Assembly (NCBI GenBank): GCA_964423835.1
Contig: CAYRGJ010000004.1
Coordinates: forward strand, 62,001-126,000
Origin: JAFGCL01 sp964423835
Lineage (GTDB): Bacteria > Chloroflexota > Dehalococcoidia > UBA2247 > RBG-13-53-26
Direction of reading: 5' to 3'
Length of the DNA stretch: 64,000 nt
In this document: positions 8,919-16,828 of the stretch, piece by piece
How the letters are laid out: each line of letters starts with the position of its first letter
Numbering within the stretch: the first letter of the stretch is position 1
Notes under the pieces: model-generated
What the model was told of the DNA's origin: nothing
What the model saw: the letters and a program-made list of their open reading frames with translations, nothing else
Database searches by the model: none
Position numbers and translations under genes: made by a program

Positions 8919-9265
8919 AGCTCTCCCTCCCATGACCTCTGCAGCGTCTCGTAGACCCGCACCCACTGGGTCTTCTGGAGATCGAGCTCCCGCACCCCGG
9001 CCTCCTTCAGCCGGTAGTACTTGCGCCTCCTGCCGCCTTCGGAGACACGCCACTCCGACTCGATCAGCCCCCTCTCCTCCAGGCGGTGCAGCACCGGGTA
9101 GAGCATCCCCTCGGCCCAGTCCATCTCGCCGCCGGACAGCTCGCGGATGCGCTTGATGAGCAGGTAACCGTAAGTCTCTCCCTGGCCCAGGATGGAGAGA
9201 ATCAGGGGTGTGGCCGAAGCCGCCACCAGGTCCTTGGAAATCGCCGTATTTCTGTCGTCATTCAT
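8906..9265 (-). CDS. PadR-family transcriptional regulator
   Basis: Winged-helix repressor of 119 residues. The PadR signature is clear: LILSILGQGETYGYLLIKRI, then EGMLYPVLHRLEERGLIESEW and GGRRRKYYRLKEAG for the wing. I start at the ATG at 9265 because the strong promoter upstream would put the transcript start near 9285, leaving an in-frame GTG at 9277 almost leaderless. It leads an overlapping three-gene operon with two prefix-domain membrane proteins, the usual PadR arrangement. Autoregulation through the palindrome at 9278-9291 is likely. Confidence 0.92.
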   Translation of the reverse strand: MNDDRNTAISKDLVAASATPLILSILGQGETYGYLLIKRIRELSGGEMDWAEGMLYPVLHRLEERGLIESEWRVSEGGRRRKYYRLKEAGVRELDLQKTQWVRVYETLQRSWEGELCLT

Positions 9266-9277
9266 AACACCTAGCAC

Positions 9278-9291
9278 CTCTATGCCTAGAG
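9278..9291 (-). promoter_or_regulatory. Candidate PadR operator
   Basis: Perfect inverted repeat CTCTA-N4-TAGAG directly abutting the -10 box and lying over the expected transcription start. Its position suits a repressor that blocks polymerase. Binding by this PadR protein is inference. Confidence 0.55.
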
Positions 9292-9320
9292 ATTATAGGT
9301 ATCATTCGACTGTTTGTCAA
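9292..9320 (-). promoter_or_regulatory. Consensus sigma-70 promoter for the PadR operon
   Basis: On the minus strand TTGACA (9320-9315) and TATAAT (9297-9292) are both perfect consensus hexamers with a 17-base spacer. It should fire strongly unless repressed. Confidence 0.85.
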
Positions 9321-9532
9321 GCCCCCCTGAACTCCCCGGGGGCGGCGCCGCGAAAATACGTACGGTCGCCCCTGCCAGGCGCGTAGCATCGGTCCACGAA
9401 ATGGGTAGATTACAGGATGTGGCCCTTCCCCGGCCTGCGCTATCCTTAAGCCAAGCGGGCGTTGCGCCGGTGACGCCGCGACAAACGAGGGGTTGCGTTG
9501 CCGATAATGCCGCGCTCGGCCAGAGGTGTCAA

Positions 9533-9790
9533 ATGATCTGGACTTACTGTTCCAACTGCGGGCTGAGCACTGAATGGGCCGCGTCCTGCTCAGAGTGCGG
9601 GTCCGCCAATCTGCTGTACCGGCCTCCATCTCCTCCTGTCGATGGCGGCGAAACCGAGCAGGCCCAGGTGCCTGCCAGGGCCGGGAAGTCCGCCAGCGCC
9701 TGGCGTTTGTGGGCCTACATCGCCGTTTATCTGATGGTATGCTGTGCCTGGCTGGCGGTACTGCTGGTTCTTCCGCCCATTTTCTGGTGA
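9533..9790 (+). CDS. Small zinc-ribbon membrane protein
   Basis: Protein of 85 residues. The N-terminus has two CxxC knuckles (CSNCG and CSECG) that would bind zinc, then a Pro/Gly linker, and a single hydrophobic helix near the C-terminus (LWAYIAVYLMVCCAWLAVLL, a membrane anchor). GAGGTG precedes the ATG at 9533. The frame is open upstream to 9314, but that part has no protein-like features. The role is unknown; similar short proteins are common and uncharacterised. Confidence 0.6.
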   Translation: MIWTYCSNCGLSTEWAASCSECGSANLLYRPPSPPVDGGETEQAQVPARAGKSASAWRLWAYIAVYLMVCCAWLAVLLVLPPIFW

Positions 9791-9857
9791 AGCGCGGAGC
9801 TCCCATAGCCCCGGCCCAAGTGCTAACATGGTGCTGAGACTCGAGGGGAGGTGTGCC

Positions 9858-10814
9858 ATGGATAGCCACGTCAACCAGGGCTTTGGAGCCGGAACGACGG
9901 CCGAGGAGGTCCTCGCCAACCTTGATCTGACGGGCAAGACGGTGGTGGTCACCGGCGCCTCCGGGGGCATCGGCAGGGAGACCGCGCGGGCCTTCGCCAA
10001 ACACGGGGCAGGCGTGGTGCTGGCTGCCCGGGATGCGAAGAAGACCGCGGCCGCCGCCGCTGAGATAGCCGCCGCCACCGGCAATCCCTCCGTGGAAACC
10101 CTCATGCTGGACCTGGCCAGCCAGGCCAGCGTCCGGCGGGCGGCCGCCGAGCTCCTGAACCGGCATCAATCGCTGAATATCCTCATCAACAACGCAGGGG
10201 TCATGGCCGCTCCGCAGCTCAGGACGGAGGAGGGCATCGAGCTCCAGCTCGGCGTCTGCCACGTGGGCCATTTCCTGTTCACCTGCCTGCTGGCGCCGGC
10301 GCTCCTGAAGGGGGCGCCTTCCAGGGTGATCAACTACACCTCAGGGGGGCACAAGTACTCCCCGGTCCACCTGGAGGATCTCAACTTCGAGCGGCGGCCA
10401 TACGACAGGTGGCTGGCCTACGGCCAGGCCAAGACCGCCGCGGCCCTGTTCAGCGTGGAGCTGGACCGGAGGCTCTCTCGACACGGGGTGCGCTCCTTTT
10501 CGGTGCACCCGGGCCTGGTCTACGGGACGGACCTGGCCCGGCATCTGACCAGGGATGACCTCAAGGCCCTGGCCGGCTCGACAAAGGCCATCAGACCGAA
10601 GACGGTGGAGCAGGGGGCCGCCACCGGCGTGTGGGCGGCCGTCTCCAGCCAGCTCGACGGTCAGGGCGGGCTGTACCTGGAAGACTGCGGGATAGCGGGG
10701 CTGAACGAAGACCCTGCGGGGGACACCGGGTACCGCAGCTGGGCCGTGGACCCCGCCGCCGCAGCGGCCCTGTGGGCCAAGTCGGAGGAGCTGGTCGGGC
10801 AGCGGTTTCTCTGA
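9858..10814 (+). CDS. Short-chain dehydrogenase/reductase (retinol-dehydrogenase-like)
   Basis: SDR of 318 residues. It shows TGASGGIGRETA (cofactor loop), DLASQASVR, the structural NNAGVM motif and a catalytic YGQAK (Y-x3-K). The length and the long C-terminal part resemble the WW-domain-oxidoreductase/retinol dehydrogenase group (SDR family 7C-like), which usually use NADP(H). I use the ATG at 9858, after GAGGGGAGGTG. There is no obvious operon partner, so the substrate is unknown. Confidence 0.88.
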   Translation: MDSHVNQGFGAGTTAEEVLANLDLTGKTVVVTGASGGIGRETARAFAKHGAGVVLAARDAKKTAAAAAEIAAATGNPSVETLMLDLASQASVRRAAAELLNRHQSLNILINNAGVMAAPQLRTEEGIELQLGVCHVGHFLFTCLLAPALLKGAPSRVINYTSGGHKYSPVHLEDLNFERRPYDRWLAYGQAKTAAALFSVELDRRLSRHGVRSFSVHPGLVYGTDLARHLTRDDLKALAGSTKAIRPKTVEQGAATGVWAAVSSQLDGQGGLYLEDCGIAGLNEDPAGDTGYRSWAVDPAAAAALWAKSEELVGQRFL

Positions 10815-10847
10815 ATGAGGCCTGAGCCCCGGGCGGCCGGGTGCGCC

Positions 10848-11264
10848 TCACGTGTATTCGACTGTCTTGGCGGCATCGGCGAACTGGCGCACCGTGCCGT
10901 CGTGCTCGCAGGTGTAGTACCACCTGGTGGCCGGCACCCTCATGCAGCCATGGGATCCGTCGTAGACGTGCCACACGATGCTGGGGAAGGCGCTCATGTC
11001 GTTGGTGGCCTCGCCCGACTCGTAGGTCCGTACCGGGGCCACCGCGGTGGTGTTGTCGGCGTACTTGGAGAGGTCGGTGATCGCCTCCTCGTACATCAGG
11101 CACTCTATGGCCGCTTCCACGGTGACCATCTCGGCGCTCCGCTGCATTTCGGGGCTGTCAGAGCGGCGATAGTCAGCCGTAATGCCGCTGGCTATCCGGC
11201 GGCCGGCATAGACCACCACTGCGATGAGGACCAGCAGCAGGACGACCTTGAGGGCCCTGTTCAC
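10848..11264 (-). CDS. Hypothetical protein with N-terminal membrane anchor
   Basis: Protein of 138 residues. Residues 5-20 (LKVVLLLVLIAVVVYAG) form a signal anchor; the rest is soluble, with three cysteines, two of them in HGCM and YYTCEHDG. I do not recognise the family. It stands alone on the minus strand, converging with the SDR gene and separated from it by 33 bases. Confidence 0.6.
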   Translation of the reverse strand: MNRALKVVLLLVLIAVVVYAGRRIASGITADYRRSDSPEMQRSAEMVTVEAAIECLMYEEAITDLSKYADNTTAVAPVRTYESGEATNDMSAFPSIVWHVYDGSHGCMRVPATRWYYTCEHDGTVRQFADAAKTVEYT

Positions 11265-11567
11265 CTGTCACATCCTGGCGGGGAGCGCGGAGCGGGTCAA
11301 GCCCCAGGTGGCCAGGATTGCAGAGCCGAAGGGATCAGATGGGTAGTCTCCACAACCCCCAACCAGGTATTTTCCCCAATCACCGGCCGGCGGAGCCGTG
11401 CTATTATAGGAGCGTCCGGGCAATCGAAACAACTGTAAACTCCGAAGCTGCAGTAGGAAGGAAGAAGGTTGAAATAGGTTGCCCGGAATTTTTGTTTTCC
11501 GCTCCCGCACAGTCCGACAATCCCGGCCAGAAGGCAATCAGGCCGCACGCCGGCGATGCCGGCGGAC
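11265..11567. other. Intergenic region, no gene seen
   Basis: About 300 bases between the small anchored protein and the DUF502 gene. Short frames on both strands have no recognisable composition. A TATTATAGG stretch near 11402 is a possible -10 element on the plus strand, without a clear -35. Confidence 0.4.
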
Positions 11568-12326
11568 TCACTCCGTCGGGCGCTCGGAGGCCGGGGGGAC
11601 GCCCTGCTGGCGATTATCCATGAGCTTCCGCAGCGCCAGCTCCAGCGGCGTCAGGTTTATCCGCTCCCGGAACTCCTCTTCCGTCTCGTCGTCCCAGGGG
11701 ACGGGGATCTCCTCGTTGGAGCCGATGAATCCCCCGCTGGCCAGCTTGTCCAGGATCTCCGCGGAGCTGTTCCCCAGCTTGATCACCAGCCTCCTCTTCA
11801 GAGGGAAGAGGTCGCCGGGCACTATGGTGGGGACGTTGGGGCGATAGACGTCGAGCTCCGTCTCCGCCCCTCTCACCTTCTGCTCATTGACGATGAAGCC
11901 GTAGTGCGGGGTGGTATCCGAAAGCCAGAACTTGCAGGGGGCCAGCTTCTTCAGGTCCTCCAGCGAGATGATCTTGCGGTCAGTCCGCACCATGAGCGAA
12001 CCGAAGAACGGTATGCGGCCCACAGTGTGCCGCTTTATCGACAGCCAGACGCCCTTCTGCTTGTCACCGTGATGGACCTCGATGACACCCAGTATCAGGA
12101 TCAGGATCAGGACGAACGCGATCCCCGTCCCCCATGCCAGGTACCTGTCCGGGATGAAGAGGCCCAGGAACTGGCCTCCAATGGAGTTTACGGCGTTCAT
12201 CACCTGGTACAGCATCCAGGCGATGATGAGCATCGGCGCGGCGATGATTATGCCCCTCCACAGGACTCTGCCGATCTGGAACACGCCGAGGCATCGCCTG
12301 AACGGCCTGGTCAACCTGGACAACAC
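11568..12326 (-). CDS. DUF502 family membrane protein
   Basis: Protein of about 252 residues. It has a hydrophobic helix (RGIIIAAPMLIIAWMLYQVM), a second one (GIAFVLILILILGVI), and the typical DUF502 segments IKRHTVGRIPFFGSLM and PTIVPGDLFPLKRRLVIKLG. The function is unknown. A GTG at 12326 with GGAGGGG upstream is preferred; the open frame reaches 12497 but without homology. The acidic tail EEIPVPWDDETEEEF probably faces the cytosol. Confidence 0.82.
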   Translation of the reverse strand: MLSRLTRPFRRCLGVFQIGRVLWRGIIIAAPMLIIAWMLYQVMNAVNSIGGQFLGLFIPDRYLAWGTGIAFVLILILILGVIEVHHGDKQKGVWLSIKRHTVGRIPFFGSLMVRTDRKIISLEDLKKLAPCKFWLSDTTPHYGFIVNEQKVRGAETELDVYRPNVPTIVPGDLFPLKRRLVIKLGNSSAEILDKLASGGFIGSNEEIPVPWDDETEEEFRERINLTPLELALRKLMDNRQQGVPPASERPTE

Positions 12327-12856
12327 TACCCCTCCAGTGGCGCCTGGTGCGGCGCCGTCTTCCCGTGACGGCCATACCCGGCGGTGCTGGCGCGGCGTGA
12401 CCATGCCAGCCGGCCGGCCGGACCGGCCACCCGGTCTCATTGTGGAGGGCCATGCGGCGGCTGCGAAAGTACCGAGTGGGTAGAAGTGATGAGCCAAATG
12501 GGATCAACGCCGGTACCCGATTCCAAGGAACGCAGAAGGGAACGCAGATAGGAGGAATGGCCAGGAGTCGAACCTGATCCCTGTGTTCAGACGTCAGCCT
12601 GAAGCTGCCTGAGCACCCGTGCTCCCGTCACACCCACCATCCCAGTTTGCGCCATAACCCCGGGATCTGGCGTCACCAGTTTAGGCTCTGCGGGAGGGCT
12701 GGCGCCATAGGCAATCGCGCCTGCCTGGGCATTGTGGATCATGCTTATGGGGGCTTTGGCGTGCCCCGCACTATCCCCTGTGAATGGCGAAAGCCGAGCG
12801 CGGGCGCAGGATTCTCAGCCGGGTATCAGCCACAATGCGGGAAGGGGTACGCGCCC
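12327..12856. other. Intergenic region holding a tRNA-like element
   Basis: 530 bases between the DUF502 gene and the aminotransferase gene. The only structured part I see is the tRNA-like element at 12553-12643. The remaining sequence has no protein-like frame. Confidence 0.5.
12553..12643 (-). tRNA. tRNA-like element, possible tRNA-Sec(UCA) or decayed class II tRNA
   Basis: On the minus strand GGGATGG pairs with CCATTCC (7 bp, one G-T), followed by a discriminator T but no CCA. The T arm is textbook (TCAGG-TTCGACT-CCTGG). A short variable arm (TCTG-AACA-CAGG) and an anticodon-like loop CTTCAGG with TCA on a 5-bp stem (one mismatch) precede it. A D-arm-like stem GAGCA-CGGG-TGCTC fits the 4-base D loop of bacterial tRNA-Sec, but 12 extra bases separate it from the acceptor. 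The length, 91 nt, suits class II. The extra linker and the mismatch make a relic or unusual fold possible. Confidence 0.35.
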
Positions 12857-14023
12857 CTACACCTGCCGGTGCCGCTGCACGAAGCGGGCCATGCGGGTCA
12901 GCGCCTCTTCGATGTTGGGCAGGGAGGTGGCGTAGCAGCAGCGGACGTGCCCCTCACCGCCGGGGCCGAACGCGGAGCCGTGGACCACGGCCACCTTCTC
13001 CTCCATCAGCAGCCTCTCGGCGAACTCCTCCGAGGTCATTCCGGTGCTGGTGATCTGGGGGAAGGCGTAGAAGGCGCCCCTGGGCTCGAAGCAGGAGAGG
13101 CCCATGTCGTTGAGCCCCTTGACGATGACCCGGCGGCGCCGGTCGTACTCCTCGATCATCTTCTGGGCCTCGGGCTCCCCGGAGCGCAGGGCCTCCAGGG
13201 CCGCCACCTGGCCCATGGTGGGCGACGACAGCGCCGTGTACTGGTGGATCTTGGTCATGCCGGCGATGATCTCCGGCCTGGCCGCAGCGTAGCCGATGCG
13301 CCAGCCGGTCATGGCGAAGGCCTTGGAGAACCCGCCCAGCAGGATGGTGTGGTCCTTCATGCGGGGGAGCGCGGCGAAGCAGGCCGGCTGCATGCCGTAG
13401 ACCAGCAGGCTGTAGATCTCGTCCGAGATCACCAGGAGCTTCCTTCTGCGGGCCACCTCCGCGATCTGGCCCAGGCGGTCCATCTCCATCACCGCCCCGG
13501 TGGGGTTGGCCGGGTATCCGATGAGGATGGCCTTGGTGCGCGGGGTCACCGCCGCATCCACGTCTTTGGCAGAGAGCCGGAAGGCATCGTCGCAGCTGGT
13601 GGGCACCTGCACTGGCACGCCGTCCGCCAGCAGCACGGCCGCCGGGTAGGCCACGTACCCCGGGTCCGGCATGATGACCTCGTCGCCCGGGTCCAGGATG
13701 GCCCGCGCCGCCAGGTCCAGCCCCTCGCTGACGCCGTTGGTGATCAGCAGCTCGGTGTCGGGGTCGTAGGACACCCCGTACGTCCGCGCCAGGTAGGCCG
13801 AGAGCTCCCGGCGCAGCTCGGGCATGCCGGCGTTGGAGGTGTACATGGTGACGCCATCCTCCAGGGAGCGGATGGCGGCCTCAGTGATGGTCCATGGGGT
13901 GGAGAAGTCGGGCTCGCCCACGCCCATGGAGATGACGCCCTCCATGCCGGCCAGGAGGTCGAAGAACTTCCGTATGCCTGAAGGCGGGACCTTGTCGAGT
14001 CGTCCGGTGGTGCACTTCTTCAT
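12857..14023 (-). CDS. PLP-dependent aminotransferase, class I/II
   Basis: Fold-type I aminotransferase of 388 residues. Key marks are NPTG at 173-176, SDEIYS near 200, the PLP lysine at 234 in GGFSKAFAMTGWR, and the C-terminal Arg region GHVRCCYA. It resembles the aspartate/alanine-type enzymes used for amino acid degradation or synthesis. The ATG at 14023 overlaps the stop of an Lrp-family regulator by four bases (ATGA), so it is the last gene of a tightly packed operon. The regulator likely senses the amino acid that this enzyme handles (inference). Confidence 0.92.
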   Translation of the reverse strand: MKKCTTGRLDKVPPSGIRKFFDLLAGMEGVISMGVGEPDFSTPWTITEAAIRSLEDGVTMYTSNAGMPELRRELSAYLARTYGVSYDPDTELLITNGVSEGLDLAARAILDPGDEVIMPDPGYVAYPAAVLLADGVPVQVPTSCDDAFRLSAKDVDAAVTPRTKAILIGYPANPTGAVMEMDRLGQIAEVARRRKLLVISDEIYSLLVYGMQPACFAALPRMKDHTILLGGFSKAFAMTGWRIGYAAARPEIIAGMTKIHQYTALSSPTMGQVAALEALRSGEPEAQKMIEEYDRRRRVIVKGLNDMGLSCFEPRGAFYAFPQITSTGMTSEEFAERLLMEEKVAVVHGSAFGPGGEGHVRCCYATSLPNIEEALTRMARFVQRHRQV

Positions 14024-14502
14024 AAGCTGAGCTGCTGGCGCTTGTCGTCTCCGCCGGGACTGAGGATCTCGCCGTCCTCCTTGTAGCGCCGCAGCAGGAA
14101 ATGAGTGGTTGTTCCCTGCACGCCGTCCAGGGGGGCCAGCTTCTGCGAGACGAACAGGCCCACCTCCTGCACGGTGTTGCCCACCACCACCAGGGACAGG
14201 TCGTAGGTCCCGGAGACCAGGTAGACCGTGCGCACCTGGGGGAAACGGTAGATGCGCTCCGCCAGGGCATCGAAGCCCACGTCCTTGCGGGGCTGCACCT
14301 TGACCTCGATCATGGCCCACACCCGGCCGTCACCGGCCTTCTCCCAGTTGATCACCGTCTTGTACTTGACGATGACCCTGTCCTTCTCGGCCTGCGCGAT
14401 GACCTTCTTGACCTCGGCCTCGCTCACGCCGGCCATGGTGGCCACCTGCGCCGGAGTCAACCGGGCGTCATTCTCCAGTATCTCGTAGACCTTTCTCATC
14501 AT
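14020..14502 (-). CDS. Lrp/AsnC-family transcriptional regulator
   Basis: Protein of 160 residues. The N-terminal helix-turn-helix (residues about 1-50: ENDARLTPAQVATMAGVSEAEV) and the C-terminal RAM/ligand domain (VWAMIEVKVQP, VRTVYLVSGTYDLSLVVVG) are typical. I start at the ATG at 14502, after AGGAG; upstream residues are not conserved. It overlaps both neighbours by four bases (77-aa gene upstream, aminotransferase downstream). Lrp-type regulators bind amino acids and often control the adjacent gene. Confidence 0.9.
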   Translation of the reverse strand: MMRKVYEILENDARLTPAQVATMAGVSEAEVKKVIAQAEKDRVIVKYKTVINWEKAGDGRVWAMIEVKVQPRKDVGFDALAERIYRFPQVRTVYLVSGTYDLSLVVVGNTVQEVGLFVSQKLAPLDGVQGTTTHFLLRRYKEDGEILSPGGDDKRQQLSL

Positions 14503-14732
14503 CCCCGCTCCTTTTCCCCCAGGTTCCTGGCTGACCATTGGCAATTCTGATAATTATAACAAAGCTCAAATCGCCGGTCGTCCTCTGTGCGGACCAGGAA
14601 GTGCTTCTCGCCCGGCTCAAGCCACTCCCCCTCGATCTCCCTGACCTCCTGGCCGGTCCCTCCCAGGGTGAACCGGACGGGGCGGTCCGCATAGCCGCCG
14701 CCGGAGTAGCACCGCACACGGGCAGGCTTCAC
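14499..14732 (-). CDS. Small conserved hypothetical protein (77 aa)
   Basis: Short protein with the look of a real family: VRCYSGGGYADRPVRF, EIEGEWLEPGEKHFLVRT, DDRRFELCYN, which suggests a small beta-rich fold binding or modifying something simple. I do not know a function. Its stop overlaps the Lrp start (ATGA), and it begins 12 bases after the ferredoxin stop, so it belongs to the same operon. Confidence 0.72.
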   Translation of the reverse strand: MKPARVRCYSGGGYADRPVRFTLGGTGQEVREIEGEWLEPGEKHFLVRTEDDRRFELCYNYQNCQWSARNLGEKERG

Positions 14733-14744
14733 GGGCGCACCGCC

Positions 14745-14912
14745 CTAATCCATGGCCAGCGCGTCCGCCGGGCAATAGTCCAGGCACACCAGGCACTCGT
14801 TGCAGCGGTCCGGGTCCACGTGGCACAGCCCCCAGGCGCGGAGCGCCTCCAGGGGGCAGAAGCTGACGCAGAGCCCGCAGCCGACGCAGCGGTCTTCATT
14901 CACGGCCAGCAT
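14745..14912 (-). CDS. 2[4Fe-4S] ferredoxin, 55 residues
   Basis: Minimal bacterial ferredoxin. Cysteines 9, 12, 15 and 19 (C-x2-C-x2-C-x3-CP) and 37, 40, 43 and 47 (the same pattern) would ligate two [4Fe-4S] clusters; it is the usual length for clostridial-type ferredoxins. AGGAGGT lies just upstream of the ATG at 14912. It is encoded 19 bases after a phytoene-desaturase-like flavoenzyme, so it may be that enzyme's electron partner (inference). Confidence 0.93.
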   Translation of the reverse strand: MLAVNEDRCVGCGLCVSFCPLEALRAWGLCHVDPDRCNECLVCLDYCPADALAMD

Positions 14913-14931
14913 CGCTTACCTCCTTTCCGGA

Positions 14932-16242
14932 TCAGGCCGCCGGCTTGATCCGGGCCTTGATGTCGTCCACCACGATACGCGCCGAGGCGGCGCAGCCCGG
15001 CAGCCCCAGCGCCACCAGCGGCGACACGCCGTCTCCGACGTTGTACAGGTTCTCCACCGAGGTCTTCTGGCCTATCACCCCCGGCAACGCCCGGTACATC
15101 GGCCAGTCCTTCTGCCAGTAGCTGGCGTGCAGGATCTCGGCGTCGCGGTCAAATCCCGGGATGGCCTCCCGGACGTCCTGCACCAGCAGGTCCAGCTCCT
15201 TCTTGGTGTCCATGGGCAGGAAGGAGGACTCCGGGGTGGCCCAGGCCTGCGTCAGGTGCTTGCCCGGGGGCGCGTACTCGGGGTAGACCAGGGACGTGGT
15301 CATCATGGTCATCTGGTGCGTCCCCTCCGGCGCCACCATCACCCCCATGAAGTCCACCAGGGGGCGGTTGCTGGCGATCTCCAGGCACATGTAGGCCAGC
15401 GGCCGCACCTTCTCCTTCACCTCTTTGAGGTAGCCCTTCTCGAAGCTGGCTTTGCCGGCCAGCTCCACGGTGCCGTGGGGCCCGGCGTCGCTTATGACCG
15501 CCCTGGCCGGGATCTCAGCCTGGCCCGAGCCCCCGCCGGGGTTCTCCACCAGGATCCCCCTGGCCACCTCGTCCTGCACCAGGATCTGCTTCACCCGGCT
15601 GCCGGTCCAGACGTCGCCGCCTTTGGCCTTGATGACCCTGACCAGCTCCTCCATCAGGTGCAGGAAGCCCTGGGGGTCGGCGCCGGCCGTGCCGGCCAGC
15701 TTCAGCTGCCGGATGAACTCGGCCGCCGGCATGTCGGAGAAGTTGACGCACTGGTAGTTGCACATCCCCCGGAACACCGCCAGCACCTTCTCGTTGCTGG
15801 TGTACTCGCGGAACCAGTCCCGGATGGAGATGGCCGGGGAAGGCTCCTGCCAGGAAAATGCCCGCCGGATGGCGGTCATCACCCGGGCCGTCTCCGCCTC
15901 GCTGGCGAAGTTGGAGATGACGGACTTCAGACCGCCCTTGGGCGGCATGGGGTAGTCCTTTCTGCCCATGCGGAAGCCGAGCTGAATGGGGAAGTCCCGC
16001 ACCGTGAAGGCAGCGCCCACCTCGGTGAAGAGTTGGTCCACCCCTCCGTGCGTTTCCACGTAAAGCGCGCCGGTGGGCAGGGTGAAGCCCTTGTATTTGA
16101 CCGAAGCGCACCTTCCGCCCACGAAAGGCAGCTTCTCCACCACCAGCGTTTTGTAGCCGTAGGTCACCAGCAGCGCGGCGGCGCACAGGCCGCCCATCCC
16201 GGCGCCCACCACTACGACGTCGTACTTGCCCTGATTTGTCAT
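14932..16242 (-). CDS. Phytoene-desaturase/carotenoid-isomerase-like FAD oxidoreductase
   Basis: Flavin amine-oxidase/CrtI-type enzyme of 436 residues. The FAD dinucleotide motif VVVGAGMGGLCAAALL starts at residue 9, followed by VVEKLPFVGGRC, and the C-terminal FAD motif LYNVGDGVSPLVALGLPGCAASARI is intact. CrtI relatives desaturate or isomerise polyenes, but many bacterial homologues act on other lipids or have no known substrate. No crtB or other carotenoid gene is nearby. The neighbouring ferredoxin and unknown proteins suggest a different redox task. Confidence 0.85.
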   Translation of the reverse strand: MTNQGKYDVVVVGAGMGGLCAAALLVTYGYKTLVVEKLPFVGGRCASVKYKGFTLPTGALYVETHGGVDQLFTEVGAAFTVRDFPIQLGFRMGRKDYPMPPKGGLKSVISNFASEAETARVMTAIRRAFSWQEPSPAISIRDWFREYTSNEKVLAVFRGMCNYQCVNFSDMPAAEFIRQLKLAGTAGADPQGFLHLMEELVRVIKAKGGDVWTGSRVKQILVQDEVARGILVENPGGGSGQAEIPARAVISDAGPHGTVELAGKASFEKGYLKEVKEKVRPLAYMCLEIASNRPLVDFMGVMVAPEGTHQMTMMTTSLVYPEYAPPGKHLTQAWATPESSFLPMDTKKELDLLVQDVREAIPGFDRDAEILHASYWQKDWPMYRALPGVIGQKTSVENLYNVGDGVSPLVALGLPGCAASARIVVDDIKARIKPAA

Positions 16243-16257
16243 GTCACCTCCCTGTGC

Positions 16258-16749
16258 TCAAAGGCGGCCGGAACGGCTGACCACCAGGCTGACCCGGTGG
16301 CCGTCCCAGAGCCGCTCTTGGATCTCGCTGTCGAACCAGTGCTGCCGCCGGTCGCTCCCCGTCTGGTCCAGGATGAAGGGGATGGCGTACGAGTACTGGA
16401 CCGAATGCACCATGGCGCTCCCCACGGCATGGGCCAGCACGTCCGCCAGGCTGTCGTCCTTCCCGGCCAGCCTGACGGTGATGGCCACGCTGGGCAGCCC
16501 TCTCACCTCCACCGCGATGTCCGGCCAGAAGTCCGTGCCGCAGGCCCAGACCGAGACGATCTTGCCCTTGTCCTGGCCCCGGACCCACACCGCGGCCAAC
16601 TCCCCCAGCTCCGTCTGAATGAAATCCTTCACGATCTCGCCGACGTCGGCCAGCAGGGCCTCTTCCTCGGCGTACTCGCCCATCTCCGACTCCAGCAGCC
16701 TGCTGCTGAGGGCGTCGATGATCTTGAGGGCATCCCGGTTCTGCATCAT
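16258..16749 (-). CDS. Hypothetical protein at the head of the flavoenzyme operon
   Basis: Soluble protein of about 163 residues, mixed alpha/beta, with few cysteines. Two halves are visible: an N-terminal helical part (ALKIIDALSSRLLESEM) and a strand-rich part (LAAVWVRGQDKGKIVSVWA). I do not recognise it. The ATG at 16749 is 11 bases after AGGAGG; an in-frame GTG at 16761 sits on the Shine-Dalgarno itself. It is 15 bases upstream of the flavoenzyme and probably its first operon partner. Confidence 0.65.
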   Translation of the reverse strand: MMQNRDALKIIDALSSRLLESEMGEYAEEEALLADVGEIVKDFIQTELGELAAVWVRGQDKGKIVSVWACGTDFWPDIAVEVRGLPSVAITVRLAGKDDSLADVLAHAVGSAMVHSVQYSYAIPFILDQTGSDRRQHWFDSEIQERLWDGHRVSLVVSRSGRL

Positions 16750-16828
16750 ATGCTGGCTCACCTCCTGGACCGTATTTCGCGCGGGCGTCCTCCGCTAAAG
16801 CGTCCCCTGTACTGCAGGGCGTCCTCCG

